From Carettochelys insculpta (lineage: Eukaryota; Chordata; Testudines; Carettochelyidae), in NCBI RefSeq assembly GCF_033958435.1, contig NC_134137.1:179379501-179443500 (forward strand): a stretch of 64,000 nucleotides of DNA. The letters run 5' to 3'. The position numbers were made by a program, and so were the translations under genes. Position 1 is the first letter of the stretch, and each line of letters starts with the position of its first letter. Positions 54,405 to 64,000 of this stretch are shown piece by piece. The notes below the pieces were generated by a model. It worked only from the letters and a program-made list of their open reading frames with translations, made no database searches and was not told the DNA's origin.

Positions 54405-54665
54405 CAGGCCTGGCACTTTAAAGGGCCCAGGAGCTCTGGCTACCACCACTGCTACTTTGGTAGCAGCAGTGGCCAGAGCTCCCGTGTGAAGTGCCGTGGC
54501 AGCAGCTGTGAAGGGGTGGGCAGCGCTACAGTCAGGGTGGTGCTGAGGCTAACTGCCCTTGGCCACACCCCTTCCATTCTTGGCCCCACCCCTTCTGGGG
54601 CATGAAGCTGAGCCCCCCCGCCCACCTTGCCCTGGGGCCCATGGCAGCCTGGGGCACCACTGCTT
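54405..54665. repeat. GC-rich repeat with a 24-bp stem hairpin
   Basis: 'agctctggctaccaccactg' (about 54432) pairs with 'gcagcagtggccagagctcc' ending about 54482 around a tiny loop (ctttgg). Flanked by 'ctttaaagggcccaggag'. Same broad family as 22030-22260. Confidence 0.6.
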
Positions 54666-55854
54666 CAGCATCAGTTGTCCATTAGGCCTTGAGGCTGCCC
54701 AGCACACAGCTGCAGAAGTCTGCTCACATGCTCATGGAGCAAACTCCCTGACTGAGGCCCTATATAACCAAATTAATTGTCTGGATTACCTGTATCTCTC
54801 CTCCAAGAGGCACAAAGAGAGCGCTTTCTAATGTGAAAAACAGAGCCATCCTTTGGTAACTCCAAATCCTAGCCTCATCTCATTGGAGCTGATGATGCCC
54901 CTAGAACGGCCAGTATACAGTAATCTGAGTGAAAACAGGCAGTAGAGACGCGCTCCATTCTGTTCTTTGAGAAGCATTTGGGAACATTTACCGTGGTGCA
55001 CAATGAAGTCAATAGAAAAAGGAACCTTCTCTTAAGGAATTGCTGATTTCAAAAGGAACACCAAAGAGCCCCTGAGTCTCTTTGTAAGAATTTTTCTTCT
55101 TTCCTTAGAATTCAGCATCAGTTCTCAGAGCTCACCAAAATCCATTCCCGTCAGAATTGCCAACGGAATCCAGTGTGTGGTATCCACAGAAGTTGGGGCC
55201 CAGAGGGGGTCCATGAGCCAAGACCTTGACTCTCCTTCCTCCCTCTCCAGTCAGACCAGACTTCCTACTCAACAGCCCAGTTCCAATTCAAACCAGCCAG
55301 GACCCTCCTCCCTCCTTTGTCCAGTTTCCCAGGGAAGAAAGTTGTCACCTGGTTGCCTAGGTTACAAAGAGCATGGAGGGCCATTGCCTTCATGTGAGGT
55401 GTTATCGCACCGGCATGCCCATCACCACTGTGCAGTGATGCTCTGCCCAGTCCTGTGATGAACAGAGGGAGGAGCTAACCACTTGTAACCCCCTTGGCAG
55501 TGCCTGAAGGGGGATGCATTTGTACACTTTACAACAGAGGAAGCAGATAGAAACAGTGCTGTCTGATCAATCTATCCAGCCAAACCTCTTGCTCTCTAGC
55601 TTCGTAGAAATCACATGGCAAGATGCAGTGTTGTGAAAGAACATTTCTCTGAGCACTTGGAACAAATGTTAGTTTTGTATTGCAGTCTTATATTTATGTA
55701 ACACCTTTTAATCCAAAGGCAGAGCATCTGTACTCAAACATTTTGTCTTCCTTTCCTGTGTACTTCTGTGTGCAGTTGAAGGAGCTGGTACAAACTTGAA
55801 GTTCACACCCATATACCTGAAAGAGCCCTTGGGAATGAGCTGATGGGAATAAGG
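54666..55854. other. Non-coding stretch, nothing recognised
   Basis: No supported gene. A 93-aa frame at 55177-55458 is Ser/Pro/Gln-rich with no domain. Confidence 0.4.
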
Positions 55855-56058
55855 GGACTTCTAAGTAGGCGGGGTCCTTTCGAAAAGGAGCCCCGTCGGG
55901 ACGCGCCGCGCGGCGGCAAGAAGCGTCAATTTCGAAGCGCCGCTGCCGCCCACATGCTAATGAAGCGCTGAATATGCATTTCCGCGCTTCATTAGTAAAC
56001 TTCGAAATGGCTATTTGCATGGCCATTTTGAAGTTTGGGGCACGTGTAGACACGGCCA
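55855..56058. mobile_element. CpG-rich MITE, one end only
   Basis: Contains 'cgggacgcgccgcgcggcgg', 'caatttcgaagcgccgctgc', 'ccacatgctaatgaagcgct' and right end 'gtgtagacacggcc', the cttcgaag MITE family. The left end is missing. CpG density is far above the surroundings, so this copy has lost little to deamination and is likely younger than its relatives. Confidence 0.75.
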
Positions 56059-56482
56059 AAGTTAATACAGTCCTGTGGGAAATTAAAGTGACAATTGTCT
56101 GGTAAACTGCCTTGCCTGCCTCTGTTTCAGCATCACCCTCCCAGTTCCTTCTCCGAACTCTCCCTCCAAAATGAAGCATCCAGAAAGGAAGTTATTGTCA
56201 ACATTGCATCTAACAGCACCCGCCCTTCCTTCCTTCCAGTCAGCCCACCTTTCCCATCCCTTTTCCTCTTCCACAAGTAAATAAGATGAGGACATCTCCC
56301 CGATTTGTTCATTCCTTTTCACAAGTGTCTCTGCCTCCTCTTGGGTCACTCTTACATAGTTAAACAGCCCATGTAAATAAAACCAGGAGAGAAATATGAT
56401 TGTCAAAGCATGTCCTTGTGGGGCGAGTTAAAAATCTGGTGTCAACTGAGATGTGAATGAGTCCCACACACGAGACATATCA
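56059..56482. other. Non-coding stretch, nothing recognised
   Basis: Pyrimidine-rich segment 56110-56270; the 107- and 161-aa minus frames across 55694-56406 have no domain and overlap a MITE. Confidence 0.4.
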
Positions 56483-56870
56483 AAAAAGCAGTCCTCTAGC
56501 ACTTTAAACACCCACAAAATAATTCATTAGGGGATGAGCTTTCCTGGGGCAGACAAGGAAGAAGTGGGTCTGTCCCATGAAAGCTCATCAGCTAATAAAT
56601 TATTTTGTTAATCTTTAAAGTGCTTCAGGGCCACTGGTTTGTTTTGTGAAGACACAGACTAACAGGGCTACCTTTCTGTGACAAAGAGATAGCCAAGTTA
56701 GTCTATATTCTAAATACCCACAAAATAATTTATTAGGTGATGCGCTTTCCTGGGGCAGACAAGGAAGTAGTGGGTCTGTCCCACGAAAGCTCATCACCTA
56801 ATAAATTATTTTGTTAGTCTTTAAAGTGCTACTGGACCGCTTTTTTGTTTTTTTGCTTTTCTGTAACTAT
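56483..56870. mobile_element. Two adjacent foldback Penelope-tail elements
   Basis: Each unit has a reversed tail ('ccacaaaataattcattagg'; 'ccacaaaataatttattagg') followed by a forward tail ('agtgggtctgtccca(t/c)gaaa', 'aataaattattttgtta', 'ctttaaagtgct'). Unit 1 is 56483-56680 and unit 2 56681-56870. Unit 1 ends with the outer motif 'agactaacagggctaccttt'. Confidence 0.8.
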
Positions 56871-57304
56871 TCCAGGCAGATGCAAGAGACAGTTCAGAGG
56901 CCACAGCTAAACCCTGAGCTTCCTCCTGCACCCTAACCCCCAAACTCCCTCTTAGACCCCACACTCCAACCCTGCACCTCAGTTCTGAGCCCAATCTAGC
57001 ACCCTAACTCCCACCCAGATCCCACACCCACGCCCAGACCCTCACCCCAACCTCACAGGTTTTCTTTTAGTATAACTCAGGGACAGGTCATGGCATTCTG
57101 TATATTTTTGTATATTGCCAATACCCTATCTATCACTTTTACTAAAAATACCATGATGCAACCTTAACCTTAGTAATAAAATATGAAAAAATAATGTTTG
57201 CCCACAGCTGGGCATTACTTGTGCCATTGATGTTACCACAATTCAGTAGTTAGCACTGATCTTCCACAGTTTGATTGCACTCTCTCTTTCTCCGTCTATC
57301 TCTA
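56871..57304. other. Non-coding stretch, nothing recognised
   Basis: Starts with a C-rich degenerate tandem ('cctaaccccc', 'accccacactccaaccctgc') to about 57055, probably an inverse-strand relative of the G-rich blocks at 46610 and 50980. Then AT-rich unassigned DNA. Confidence 0.4.
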
Positions 57305-57590
57305 AGGGTATGTCTGTATATAAGGGGGTTCGATTCTCAGCAATTGATCTTCCACAGATCAATTTTGCAGTGTGTGTGAAGATGTGGCAAAATTGATCTC
57401 TCTGGGGTTGGCCATTAACCCTGGTACTTCATGCTATCACACAGAGTAAGGGACATTGGTAGGAGCCGGAAGAGCCCCAATCTACATCACCAGAAAATCG
57501 ATCCTGATACGTCGATTCTAGCTACGTTAATGGCAAAGCTAGAATTGCATGTCTGGGATTGACTTTGTTCCCTGGTGTAGACCAGGCCTT
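57305..57590. mobile_element. MITE, related to 4925-5210
   Basis: Left 'gggtatgtctgtatataagg' and right 'tggtgtagaccaggcctt'. Interior 'gattctagctacgttaatgg' and 'ggcaaagctagaattgcatg' matches the family's tagctatggcaattgc box in inverted form. Confidence 0.65.
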
Positions 57591-57924
57591 AGCATTGCTC
57601 ATTCTCTAGCTGTATTATTCTCCAGTATGAGTACCATCTAGTGGTCACATATTGCATCAAAGGATAGTGCTACTTCAGAAAGTTGTCATGATCAAGAGTT
57701 CTTTAGTAGGAAGCCTTTTGTGGAAACAGGATAAGAAGCACAGGATGTGAATGGTATTGCCTCTCATGAAATTATACAACTTACAATTATGGAATAGGAG
57801 CCAAAAATGTGGACATTTGCCTGCAACATATGATACTTTTTTGCCTCTTTTGCACCCCAGATTACAATGAAAGGGCCACATCCAGTCTTCTAATCTCAGT
57901 GGGAGGAGTCACATGAGAAACAAA
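57591..57924. other. Non-coding stretch, nothing recognised
   Basis: No supported feature. Confidence 0.4.
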
Positions 57925-59804
57925 GGCTACATCTGCACTGTGATATAAAATCGATTTTATCATGCTGGGTTTCATAAATTCAAATTTGACTATCGTCACC
58001 TCCCCACGAAGTCCCCACAAAATCAATTTAGCACTGCCGCAGTGAATCACCGAACAGTGACTGTTACACTAGTGGATTGTGGGAACCTCTCCTACAATAC
58101 CCCCAGCCCCGTAGCATTCTGGTTTTTTTCACTGGTGCAATATGGGGGAAAAATGCCCTGCAGGTGGTGGTGGATAAGTGATGTCATCTTCCCTCACTGC
58201 ATTGCCCTCATCCCCACCTTGGAAAGCAAATGGCCCCTTTTTCAGAAGGAAAGAAGGAAAAGTAGGGAATCCCTGGTGAAAGAGAACCGAATAGGTTGGC
58301 TTCAGAAGGTGACTGAACCACACTTACTGGTTGCTCAGCTGCTTTTCGCTGTAGAAAGAACAGTTTTAAGTACAAACTGTCATACTGCCCTGGGACCACC
58401 CAGGTGGCTGTTTCACTTCAACCAGCACTGCAGCCACTTTCCCCAGAAACATCCTCCCTGAAAATACTACAGAAACAGATTTTTGCTTGAGGAAAGAGTA
58501 AGGCGGTAAAGCTGAGGAAAATGCAGACCATAACAACTAAAGCCAACTCCCTCAGGCAGGGGAAAAGCCTTCACTGAAGGATTTTTGGCTTCCCACTTCA
58601 CTACAAATACGTGTCCAACACGGGGCATGGAGCTCGCCAAATGTCCACATGCCAGAACACCTTTCGGTACGGCTTTTATGTTATCAGCCAAGTGGTGTAC
58701 CAGGCAGGGGACTGTCACACTGCCCTGGGACCACCCAGGTGGCTGTGTCTTGTCAACTGGCCTTCCAGCCACTTTTCCCTGCCTTGAAACGAGAAACATC
58801 CTCCATGGAAATATTACAGGAACAGATTACAGCTTGTGATATCCAGCCCCCTCACAGTCTGCCAGGGGTGTCGAGGGGTGGGTTGGTGAGCAGGCTGAAG
58901 GGCCAGTTGAAAGGGTCCCTTCAGCAGGCTGCTCTGGCCGGGGGACACCCTACAAGGGGTATCACAGGGTGATGGATACGACAAGCTGTGATCTGTGGGG
59001 ACGGCCAGCCCCTGAAAATATTTGCTGCAGGGACAGACTTCCCCCTGGCAAAAGCCAGCCCCTGAAAATTGTTCCTGCCTTTGGAGGCCTGACTAAATGC
59101 AAGCTAGGACATGGTGCTAGCCACGAGTTGCGGTTGGGTGTGAGATAGACCCTGACTGCATGGCACCTGTGGGTGGCAGAGGGGACTGGCCCAGTACAAA
59201 TGTGAACCACAGAGAAGTTTCTCTTCCTCTCACACAAGCATGACCCCCACAGCCTAGCCACCATGTGGTGCACTGGGGTAGGGGCTGAAAAAAAATCTTA
59301 TCCTCTCCTGCTATATCCTGGGCAGGGAAAAAGCCATCATTCCATGTAGGGGCTACTTTTTCATGGCTAGATGTGATTGCTGCACTGATAATAAAGAAGT
59401 TTCTCAGCCTCTCATACATGCATGACACCCACAGCCTGGCCACAATGGGCTTCCTGGTGCTGAATTCAAATTCACGCGCTTCCTGTTACCTAACTCCTGT
59501 GCACTTGGAGAGCAGCGGAGATGGAAGCAGCCAGAGCAGACAACTGTGGGGCATTGTGGGATAAGAATGAGACACCTCTGGAAGCTAATAAAGTTGATTT
59601 AAAAACATGGCTTTTCCACACGAGCCTTAATCTGAACTTTTAAATTCAAAGTTGATGCTACGCTGATTCGCTTTCCACAGTGTTATATTATCGACCTTAG
59701 CACTCCCTAAAACTGATCTAATGGTACCACAGGAAAGACAGTGACACCGTAAAATCAAGCTAACTGCCTTAAAATTGACTTTATCATGTAGTATAGACAT
59801 AGCC
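57925..59804. mobile_element. 1.88-kb hAT-like non-autonomous element
   Basis: Left 'ggctacatctgcactgtgat' and right 'atgtagtatagacatagcc' are imperfect inverted ends; 'taaaatcgattttatcatg' near the left and 'ttaaaattgactttatcatg' near the right also pair across the element. Inside, a block is duplicated: 'ctgccctgggaccacccagg' occurs at about 58386 and 58720, each followed by 'gaaacatcctcc'. Later sections repeat 'ccagcccctgaaaat' (59006 and 59055). No transposase is seen; frames of 63-139 aa have no domain. Confidence 0.65.
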
Positions 59805-60204
59805 AAAGTTAGGATATGGCCCATAGAGAACAATGTTGTAAGTATCTGTGAACTCCGTTGTGTGAAGACATCCGCCTCTAAAATGAAGCCAGAAACACCT
59901 GGGCCATGTCATTTTAAGCCTGAGGGCAATGCTTTCCCTGACTTTTTCTTTTTTAAATAATTGTTTCAAGATGGCAGCTTTAACCAACCCATACCGTGGC
60001 TAGCACCTCTGTGTCCGTACAGCATTAGAACATGGGAACACGTTGCAAAGAAATAGTATGAGAATGATGGGAGAAATGCAAACTGTTTGGTGGTTTGGTG
60101 CAGCTGGACATTCAGACATTTGCCTGATTAGCTGTTTCTATTCAGTCTGCCCTGTTGGCATAGAGCTGTCCCCAGCAGTCTGTTATGGCCCTCTTCCCCA
60201 TAAA
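59805..60204. other. Non-coding stretch, nothing recognised
   Basis: No supported feature. Confidence 0.4.
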
Positions 60205-60300
60205 CAGTGTTCCCTGTAATTTTTCCCATCCATTTGCACAATAAATTTTGTTATGTGCATCAAAGTATATGCAGCTGTGCACCACCAGGAGAAACCCATG
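60205..60300. repeat. Fragment of the 'gtgttccctgtaatttttcc' element
   Basis: 'ttccctgtaatttttcccat', 'tttgttatgtgcatcaaagt' match the start of 46505 and 50865 elements. Only about 95 bp are kept. Confidence 0.55.
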
Positions 60301-61998
60301 TTGATGGCTGTGGGAGCTCAGCTGAGTGTCACCTGAATCTCTTCTGTGCGGCTGCCCAAGCACTCAGCTTACAGGAAAACTGCCCCCAAGCTTTATGAAA
60401 GTTGGCTGATGAATATGCATAACTCAAAGATGTTTTAGACAAAATACCTCATGTAACTTATCAATGTTAATGTTACAGTCTGTTGAATGCCTATATCCTA
60501 TTTTTGTGCTTGTATGTGTATTCTGTATATATAAATACATGTATGCATTCTTGTATGTGAAGTTAGATACATGAAATGTGGATCTGTTTAAACTTCTAAA
60601 TGTCCTAATGAGGGTAATTATTAACGTCATGGGAAATTAATGGCTCAGTCATCAAATCATAAGCCTGCAATTTGTCTTGTTCGTCCTGTAAACCCAGACT
60701 GTGGTTGGTCCCAGAAAGACATGTGACTATGTTATCTGGTACAGGAATCCATCTTGAATCTCATATTTTTCCATGAGGATGGATGATGTGAAACAGTTTC
60801 CATACTCAGGGGGAAGTCTGTTTGAGCATTGGGAAGCCATCAGTCTTTTGTCTTCAGCTGGCTTTTAAAACTGTGTGGCTCACCCCAAGAGGATACTTGA
60901 AGAACTCTGAAAACCTGTAGACCCAAGTCAGAAGAAAGATCACCTCAGACTTTACATTTTTTTACTTGCCATAAGAACAGCTGTTTAGGGTAAGAATTTT
61001 CATGTAACAAGTTTTTTAGTGGATTAGAACTAGCTAAGTGGGTTTTTGGTCCATTTTAATTTAGTGACTTGCACTGATCTGCTTGTTTTCACTTGCAACC
61101 ACTTAAATCCTCCTTTTTATACATAATAAAAACAATTTGTTTATTCTGAAGCCCAGTGTAAATAAGTGTTACGGGGGTAGAGCAGGGGAACAACTCCTGT
61201 GCACAGCTCTTTTTCGTTGATAAAGTGAGTGGACATTACAGGCTTTCTCCACGTAACACTTTTCACAGGATAAGATGGATTTATTTGGAGTTTTGGTCCC
61301 ATTTGAGGATGGGTTTCCTGGATGCTGAGCCCTTAGCGCTGATCGCTCCTGTAGCTGAACTGGTTTAGTGTCTGTGTTGCTCTGCACGGGGGCAGTAAGC
61401 CCAGTTGTGTGCCTTGTCTGGGGTAAAGCAGAGGAACTGGCCCAGCGGGACAGGGTGGTGGGGACCCCTAGAGAGCAGGAAAGCAGGCATCAGTGGCATG
61501 ATCAGCACACCAGGGGACAACCCTAAGGTGACTTCTGTGATTCACCCTGTTACACAGTCCTCCTCAGTTTTAATCCTTGCCCCTCCCTTGTCTGCCTATT
61601 CCTTTGTTTTCATCATGTTCCACGGCTGCCTAAGGGCCTCCCTAAACGCAGAGTTACGTCAGTGTCACTGTACCATATTGCAAACTCTTAAAATTGTAAG
61701 CTGGTCCTTTAAATGCTCAGGGTGTTTCCTGGTCCTGCTTGCAAGCTAGGGGTTCTGCAGGGAAGCGAGAGAAGTGGGCCCTGCAGCAGGCAGGCTACAG
61801 ATAGCCAATATTAAGTGGTGTGTGCTGTGCTGCTGTTTTGTGTTCTTGTGGGGGAATGTGCTGGATTCTACAAAGTGGTGTTATCCTGCAAGCTTCCAGT
61901 AAGAGTATTGTATGTTACCTAATTTCTCTGTTTATATGCCAGGAACGTAAACGAGGGCTCTCACTGTAAATGAGTTCAGTTAAACAGATCCAAAGGGC
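60301..61998. other. Non-coding stretch, nothing recognised
   Basis: AT-rich 60400-61150, then mixed DNA. Frames at 61169-61387 (minus) and 61405-61749 (plus) have no domain. Confidence 0.4.
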
Positions 61999-62152
61999 TA
62001 TGTAGACCCTCTTATTAGAAACAACAAGAAGTCCTGTGGCACCTCATAGACTAACACATAATTTGGAGCATAAGCTTTCGTGGGCAAAGACTCGCTTCAT
62101 CAGGACTTCTTGTTGTTTTTGAAGATACAGACTAACTCGGCTACCTCTTATT
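61999..62152. mobile_element. Short foldback Penelope tail
   Basis: 'caacaagaagtcctgtggca' ... 'aagactcgcttcatc' is the tail in reverse. It is directly joined to 'aggacttcttgttgtttttg' and 'actaactcggctacctctta', the tail's terminal part forward. Nearly the smallest foldback of this type in the window. Confidence 0.8.
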
Positions 62153-63149
62153 AGAGTTTTCACCCGGCTTACTTCAGTTTAGCTTGAACTAAAAGGAACA
62201 GGTTTAAAGTAAACTGAAACAAGCTATTTAAAAACTGAAATAAGTGTGTCCACACAGGGGGAGTTGCACCTCTTCAAGTAAACTAGTTTAATTAAAACAG
62301 TGCCAACTTATATAAACAGCCATTAATTTACCTCACATTTTTCAAAGCAGGAACCCATGGATCTTTATTCCCTATGAAGTCCCATGCAAAATGCTGCTGC
62401 TGTATAAGGGCCAGATTCTGACATCTTTACAATGAGCAGTTCCTTGTTTTCAAGTAGATTCTGGTGGGACTACTTACAGAGCCACATGGTACTCAGCATA
62501 AGTAAAACTGGCGGATTTTGGCCCGAAATCTTTGATAATAGCCATAACATGCCCACTGCTTCCTGGTTTGAAGAAATCAGAAATATTCCACAAGGATTCT
62601 TCTCACTGTATTTTAATATTTATAGATTCTGGCCCAGATCTAAAAAATAGAGGCATGCATACATTCAAATAACTCAATTTATTGAACTCATAACATCTTC
62701 TGTTTGATTTGTTTCAAGGACAATCCACTTAGGTCACTAGTTCAAATTCACCCAAGGCAGCAAGTGACCAGAACTGCTTGGTGCTTTTGTAGACTCTGTC
62801 AGCTTCTAAGGGAGAGAGCTCCCTTTTTTTTTTTTTCATTTTCTCCAGAGTTTTTTGACTGTCTCAGTCATGTTTCTTAGTGTCCCTCTGACATTTCAGG
62901 TCCCCTCCTCTCTTTCACTTCCATTTTCCTGACTGTCTCTTTCCCTTTACATTGCTTCTCAGTCTTTGTTTCTTTCTCATTCCAGCCTGTATATTTCTAC
63001 TCCATGTACTGCTTTCCTGTGTTAGAGGTACAGAATATGGGAAGGTGCAGTTGCCAGTCCCATGGGTGCTCCAGAAAAAAAGAAAGGGTGGTCAGCACTC
63101 ACCCACCACAGCTGTTCAGCAGCTCTGCCAATCTGATTGGCAGCTCAGG
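62153..63149. other. Non-coding stretch, nothing recognised
   Basis: 'gtttaaagtaaactgaaac' and 'caagtaaactagtttaatta' near 62200-62300 look like an old MITE interior. A t-run lies at 62823-62837. No gene seen. Confidence 0.4.
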
Positions 63150-63249
63150 GAGGGCTTGAGAGAGGGCATTTCAGCACCTCGTTAGTATTCTCCGATTCGG
63201 CCATTATCATGGCCCTTTCGAAATTTTGGCCAAGTGTGGCCACAGCCTG
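63150..63249. mobile_element. MITE end fragment
   Basis: 'gggcatttcagcacctcgtt', 'ccctttcgaaattttggcca' and end 'gtgtggccacagcct' are the right end of the cttcgaaa MITE family (compare 55980-56058). Confidence 0.6.
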
Positions 63250-64000
63250 AGATTTCGATTTAGTCCTGGTCCAGTGTCAGCTACTAGGTGGATAGGGGGA
63301 TGGACCTTTTTGCTGAGAATTGTAATTATTCTTTCCCTCAATCAATTATCATTGTCTGTCAGCATGACCATCATCGCATGTTGAGGAAATTTAGAATCAT
63401 CTGAACTCTGATGAGTTCATAAATAATTATTCAGAGTTGCTTAAAGTAAAATTACGAGCAGAAAAAAATGATTCTTCAAAGGTGGCACTTTCTTATTCAG
63501 CAAATCTAGTCCCATGAGAACGCAGAGTTACTTCTGCTCATAAAAAGGGTTTTTACTGAATTTTACTCATGTTAGATCTCCAGAAGCAACGCAGCTATGA
63601 CAAACAGGGCTGGGTTCTATTATCGACAAACTTGCTAAGTTCCAACTGAAGCTTTTTTATAGCAGCACTGATGCCTGAAAGAAATAGACCCTCTTTTGAC
63701 TTTTACATCTCTAATTACCACTAAGGAGCTTGCATGTAGAAAATGTCTTAGTAAGTTTCTTCATCTGGGTATGATGCCACTAAGAAATAATAAGAATGTA
63801 ACTCCATGGCTGCATTTCCGCAACATCAGTTTTTCAGATTATAATCACAAAGCTTGTGTGTGAGGACAAAATACACAGAAACAAATTTTGCAAGCACAAA
63901 TGACATCTGCAAAACCGAGCCCAGATTTCTGCAGACGTAGGTCAAAATAGCCAAAGTGATGAGAAAAGAAACCCAAAAGTTTTCCACTCCAAACAAAAGC
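63250..64000. other. Non-coding stretch, nothing recognised
   Basis: No supported feature to the window end. Confidence 0.4.

Noticed and set aside
55694..56179. 161-aa minus-strand frame
   Set aside because: It crosses the CpG-rich MITE, and its Arg/Ala-rich centre is translation of that element.

Overview
The window looks like vertebrate, almost certainly reptilian and most likely turtle, nuclear DNA. The evidence is one intact vertebrate gene (KCNE1), CR1-type LINE 3' ends, MIR-like remnants, many short DNA transposons with TCTACAC-type ends, and many Penelope-like tails ending in 'gatgaag(c/t)gggtct...cccacgaaagct'. A softshell turtle is my best guess, but that rests on recognising repeat style, not on a comparison. 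Most short open reading frames here are chance or repeat-derived.

Gene content is very low. The only gene I can defend is KCNE1 (CDS 42234-42614, + strand), a complete 126-residue potassium-channel beta subunit in one coding exon. It has a clear splice acceptor just upstream, a probable 2.3-kb 3' UTR, and a possible non-coding upstream exon at 38636-38707. Everything else is intronic or intergenic DNA built from mobile elements.

Layout: 1-9.5 kb is quiet DNA with CR1, hAT and Penelope fragments. At 9515-13560 lies an internally deleted minus-strand endogenous retrovirus of class III (ERV-L/spuma-like) type, with two LTRs, a serine-tRNA primer site, gag, protease and part of reverse transcriptase, all inactivated. 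From 13.5 to 27.8 kb there are Penelope tails, two non-LTR retrotransposon C-terminal fragments on opposite strands, a 400-bp palindromic MITE and CR1/SINE copies. At 28.0-30.05 kb two Penelope-like fragments with GIY-YIG coding remnants lie head to head inside an older AT-rich repeat. From 30.3 to 41 kb there are MIR, a 44-bp tandem repeat, several MITEs (one nested in another) and CR1 ends. KCNE1 occupies about 42.2-44.9 kb. Between 45 and 64 kb there is a CR1 copy split by two DNA transposons, a Tigger-like MITE, a 1.9-kb hAT-like element, paired Penelope foldbacks and more MITEs.

I see no convincing new biological system. The more interesting structures are the retrovirus (20-nt match to tRNA-Ser(UGA), only 10 nt between primer site and gag ATG, and an LTR boundary that disagrees with the polypurine tract), the repeated foldback arrangement of Penelope tails, and the nested transposon stacks. 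All calls are by eye; boundaries of repeats are good to tens of bases unless target duplications are given.
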